DNA of 64,000 nucleotides from Cordilura impudica (Eukaryota > Arthropoda > Insecta > Diptera > Scathophagidae): positions 1,685,001 through 1,749,000 of the forward strand of contig OY821520.1 of assembly GCA_963682025.1 (NCBI GenBank), read 5' to 3'. The notes under the pieces were generated by a model that ran no database searches, was not told the DNA's origin, and saw only the letters and a program-made list of their open reading frames with translations. Position numbers and translations under genes: made by a program. Positions 60,207 through 64,000 of this stretch are shown piece after piece (position 1 is the stretch's first letter; the number at the start of each line of letters is the position of its first letter).

Positions 60207-60841
60207 CTCTTTTTTGATGTATAAACATCTACACGCGCACGGGGGTAAATTTTTATTCTCTACAATACAATCACAAAAACAGCGTAGCACATAACGCGTA
60301 AGACAGATTGGTGTGACTTATGATTGCATTCGTGAAAAAACTGTGATATGTAATAACTGTTTGAAAATGAATAATGAAAAATAAAAAATTAAAAATGAAA
60401 AATTAAAAATAAAAAAAAATTAAAAATGAGAAATGAAATATAAAAAATGAAAAACGAAGAATGAAAAATGAAAAACAAAAAATTAAAAAAGAAAAATAAA
60501 AAATCAAAAATGAAAGATGAAAAGTAAAAAATGAAAAATAAAAAAATTTGCATATTAATTACAGTAGTAATTGCAATATGTCTGAAAAATGACTTTAAAT
60601 CTGACAAACAAAAAATTTCTTCGCTTCAAAGCGTCATCTCAAATATATGTAAAGTGCATATACGTCACATATGACAACTATTACGAAAACTGAGAATAGT
60701 GGAAATTAGAAGTATAAATGCAAAAAATATTCAAAATTCAAAAAATAACGATTGTTTGTTTGGACTGAGTTGTATCTTCTGAAATTAATACAAAGCAAAG
60801 CTGTATGGTACGAAAACTGAATCTAACCATACTGCTCGTAG

Positions 60842-61118
60842 GCCTGACTTTAGGGGAGTGTGTTAAAGCGCTGACCAAAAAGTGCAAGTACGAGTGTATG
60901 TGAAGGTTCATGGTTCAAACCTCACGGCCGCCCTAAGTAGAAAAAATTTTCATATAGAAACAATCTATTCAATTAAAACATAACAATTATCACAATGTTC
61001 AATAAATCGCTGATGAAGGCTGAAATGCCAGAAACCGGTCCGATTAAGAATACAGTGCAGTTGTAAATTTTTGAAATATATGCTTTCTTCTTCTTTACTC
61101 ACGTACCATTTAAATTAA
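60842..61118 (+). mobile_element. possible tRNA-derived SINE
   Basis: The head has a B-box-like GGTTCAAACCTC (60912-60923) and an A-box-like stretch upstream (taggggagtgtgttaaagc). The tail includes gaaggctgaaatgccagaaa, ccggtccgattaagaataca and a (TTC)n end. The tRNA fold was not fully verified. Confidence 0.45.
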
Positions 61119-61503
61119 AAAAAATAAAAATAAAAAATTAAAAATGAAAAATAAAAAATAAAAAAGTGAAAAATAAAAAATAAAAAATGAAAAAAAAAAT
61201 TTGAAATAAAAATAAAAAATGAAAAATGAAAAATAAAAAATGAGAAATAAAAATGAAAAATTAAAAATGAAAAATGAAAAATTAAAAATGAAAAATTAAA
61301 AATGAAAAATGAAAAATGAAAAATGAAAAATTAAAAATGAAAAATTAAAAATGGAAAATGAAAACCAAAAAATTAAAAATGAAAAATAAAAAATGAAAAA
61401 TAAAAAATCAAAAATAAAAAATAAAAATTAAAAATGAAGAATAAAAAATTAAAAATTAAAAATAAAAATTAAAAGTGAATAATAAAAAATGAAAAATAAA
61501 AAA

Positions 61504-61608
61504 TGAAGGCTGAAATGCCAGAAACCGGTCCGATTAAGAATACAGTGCAGTTATGGATTTTTGAAATATATGCTTTCTTCTTCTTTACCACACAACATTT
61601 AAATTAAA
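61504..61608 (+). repeat. direct repeat of the SINE-like tail
   Basis: About 105 bases starting gaaggctgaaatgccagaaa repeat 61014-61118 with few changes, both followed by ttaaattaaaaaaaataaaa. Suggests local duplication of the tail plus microsatellite. Confidence 0.85.
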
Positions 61609-62631
61609 AAAAATAAAAAATTAAAAATGAAAAATAAAAAATGAAAAGTGAAAAATAAAAAAAAAAATAGGAATTAAAAACTAAAAGTGAAAAATAAAAA
61701 ATGACAAATGAAAAATAAAAAATGAGAAATAAAAAATGAAAAATTAAAAATGAAAAATTAAAAACGAAAAATGAAAACCAAAAAATTAAAAATGAAAAAT
61801 AAAAAATCAAAAATGAAAAATAAAAATGAAAAATGAAAAATAAAAATTAGAAATGAAAAATAAAAAATTAAAATTGAATAATAAAAAATGAAAAATGAAA
61901 AGTGAAAAATAAAAAATTAAAAATAAAAAATGAAAAAAGGAAAAATAAAAAATTAAAAATTAAAAATGAAAAATGAAAAATTAAAAACGAAAAATGAAAA
62001 CCAAAAAATTAAAAATGAAAAATAAAAAATCAAAAATGAAAAATAAAAATGAAAAATGAAAAATAAAAAATTAGAAATGAAAAATAAAAAATTAAAATTG
62101 AATAATAAAAAATGAAAAATGAAAAGTGAAAAATAAAAAATTAAAAATAAAAAATGAAAAAAGGAAAAATAAAAAATGAAAACTTAAAAATGAAAAATAA
62201 AAATTAAAAATGAAAAATTAACAATTAAAAATCAAAATTAAAAATAAAAAATGAAGAATGAAAAATAAAACGAAAAATAAAAAATGAAAAAACAAAAAAT
62301 GAAAAATGCAAAATAAAAATGAAAAATAAAAACGACAAATAAAAAATGAAAAATTAAAAATAAAAATGACAAATAAAAAATGAAAAATGTAAAACGAAAA
62401 ATTAAAACTGAAAAATGAAAAATAAAAGTGGAAAATCATAAATGAAAAATTTAAAACTAACCGGTTGAAATAATAAATAATAAGATATATTTTTATATTA
62501 GCAGAGCCCCTGCAGTTGATTGCTATAAGTGATACATAGATGGCGCTTTCGGTTTGATTTTAAAAAAGTGCTATAAAAAATATTTAATTACTAGATGATT
62601 ATACATCCCCCCTGTGTTCGGACTCACATGA

Positions 62632-62914
62632 TTTTTTGTTGAAAAGCAATCATAAAATGCAGTAATATTTATTAAATTAAATAGAATTTCAAAAAAATAT
62701 TTTGTTTTTTACTTTATGAAATGGTGCTAGACATATTTTGTACCATGAGTATTTCCAAGCAATGTCCAATTTTAAAATTTTAATTTAAATAATTTTTATT
62801 GATACAATTTTAAAGAAAAGGGCATGAAAACTTGACAATAGTTTGTTAGATGTATTTTTGAATATTTTTATAGCCCCAGTAAGAAAGGAAATGTGCAATT
62901 AAGTAATTTTAAAA
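62632..62914. other. unassigned sequence
   Basis: AT-rich spacer between repeats. Confidence 0.5.
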
Positions 62915-63566
62915 ACAAGTAAGAAAATTATAGTTGGTCTAGACCGACTATAGGATACCTTATACCATGGGTTAGAGACCCCATCTCTTCGCTCCAACCA
63001 ATTGGATATAGAAAATAAGTATAAAACAAATTTGAGTTGCATGTTATTAATCTTTTTGGCTGCAGATATGGAAAAGTTCATATCGGGAGCTATTATTATA
63101 TGGGAACTAGGTCGAAAACATATACAAACCAAATTTGAGAAAAATCTGTGCAATATTTTTGTTTTTTGATAGATTTAAGTGAAAATTGGGAAGCAGCTTT
63201 ATATGGGGACTATTACTAAGAATTGTCCTATAGGGTTTATATTTGGACTACTGATAAATGGATATAATGAACATACACAAACATAATTTGACGGAGATAT
63301 ATAAGATAATTTGGATTTTATGGCAATTAAGGTATTCATAAGGGTCGTTTGTATGGGGACTAGGTCTGAACATGCACCGATGTTCACCAATTCAAATAGC
63401 GTTCATGCTATGGCCGATATAAGCTTATACACTAAATTTCATTAAAATATATTGGTATTTGCATCGCTAAATCGACTCAGAAAGTGTTTCAAGTCGATCG
63501 GTATAATAAAAGGTAGGTCAAATATTATTGGTAGTTAGAAACAGCAGCACAGTGGTATAGGGTATA
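62915..63566 (+). mobile_element. family-P repeat copy 5, internally deleted
   Basis: Starts acaagtaagaaaattatag with ttggtctagaccgactatag, and ends cacagtggtatagggtata. About 650 bp; it lacks part of the middle (the gaccgatcctgatcatg block) and the tetranucleotide run. Confidence 0.85.
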
Positions 63567-64000
63567 TTAAAGCCAGTGTCATATCTGTCACATTACAAAA
63601 TACTTCTTTTTACTATGATTTATTTTAGAATTAATGTTTGTTATATGCTTTACTAATAAGCTAGCTGTCATATTAACTATAAACAACTGTTTCTTATTTG
63701 TGGTACAAATAACTTCAGAGCTTTCTGTTTTACAAACATCCCCTAAAATGATGTTTGTTTGATGTGATGTCTATCACGGCTGCTTTTTGCCTCCAATTAT
63801 TAATAACAATAATACTTTTTCAATTTTTTTAATGGTAAATATGTTGTTCAGGTCCGTCGGCATATTTTTATGAACAACGGAAAACTTTTTTAATGTTTCA
63901 TATTGGCTTAGAAATATCACTGAAATGAACACACTAAAAAAACTTGTTTTTATTTATTTTTAACAAAATGTTCTTATAACAAAGAGAATCTTTTAATAAC
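63567..64000. other. unassigned sequence
   Basis: AT-rich DNA to the window edge; no feature recognised. Confidence 0.5.

Larger units (their letters stand above)
60216..62631 (+). mobile_element. family-H element copy 7 with core and SINE
   Basis: Starts gatgtataaacatctacacg, has the tacaatacaatcacaaaaac module, then degenerate A/T repeats (60360-60540 and 61130-62455), and ends with ctagatgattatacatc and gttcggactcacatga. Unique and SINE-like DNA is embedded at 60545-61120. Confidence 0.82.

Noticed and set aside
45852..64000. Further upstream neurobeachin exons
   Set aside because: I scanned minus-strand open stretches for conserved N-terminal neurobeachin sequence with an AG acceptor and GT donor and found none; the segment holds only repeats and unassigned DNA.

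Overview
Source. This looks like a nuclear contig from a higher (schizophoran, probably muscoid/calyptrate) fly. The evidence is a minus-strand neurobeachin/rugose gene of fly type (polyglutamine runs, canonical GT-AG introns) in very AT-rich introns packed with insect transposons. The species assignment is inference.

Host gene. Seventeen consecutive internal exons of neurobeachin (rugose, rg; an AKAP of the BEACH family) run from 45851 down to 73. They total 5468 coding bases, about 1822 codons, and keep an intact reading frame through every junction. They cover the armadillo-like segment before the ConA/laminin-G-like domain, that domain, the DUF4704 region, a large acidic exon with AKAP-type helices, and the segment leading towards DUF1088. 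The start codon and the C-terminal PH-BEACH-WD40 part lie outside the window. Everything from 45852 to 64000 appears to be 5' intron or flanking DNA full of repeats.

Mobile DNA. The main discovery is two different Transib-superfamily (RAG1-related) DNA transposons. Transib-A (15038-18732) is nested in a Tc1 element and is flanked by a perfect 5-bp duplication, CGCCC. Transib-B (40888-44464) is flanked by CGTGG/CGCGG. All four ends carry a CAC(A/T)GTG heptamer, 23 bases and then an A-rich block, the layout of a 23-RSS. Both transposases keep the RAG1-type DDE residues and the CxxC and H-x4-H zinc ligands, but both are broken by stops and frameshifts.

Other repeats. (1) Seven copies of a short element with GATGTGTAAACATC ends (family H), most with a central A/T microsatellite expanded to 1-4 kb; one holds a Jockey-type LINE, an 840-bp (AAAAATT)n array, a tRNA-derived SINE and a small MITE-like insert. 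(2) Five good copies plus fragments of a ~780-bp repeat (family P) with a terminal 24-bp palindrome. (3) A 4.5-kb element with ~500-bp inverted repeats and TTA duplications that carries two decayed copies of an uncharacterised repeat-associated gene (element T). (4) A Tc1 element nested in a MITE-like element. (5) An R1-clade LINE fragment nested in another LINE. (6) A gypsy-like LTR with a tRNA-Lys-type primer site. (7) Several foldback elements. No rRNA gene, functional tRNA gene or CRISPR was seen.
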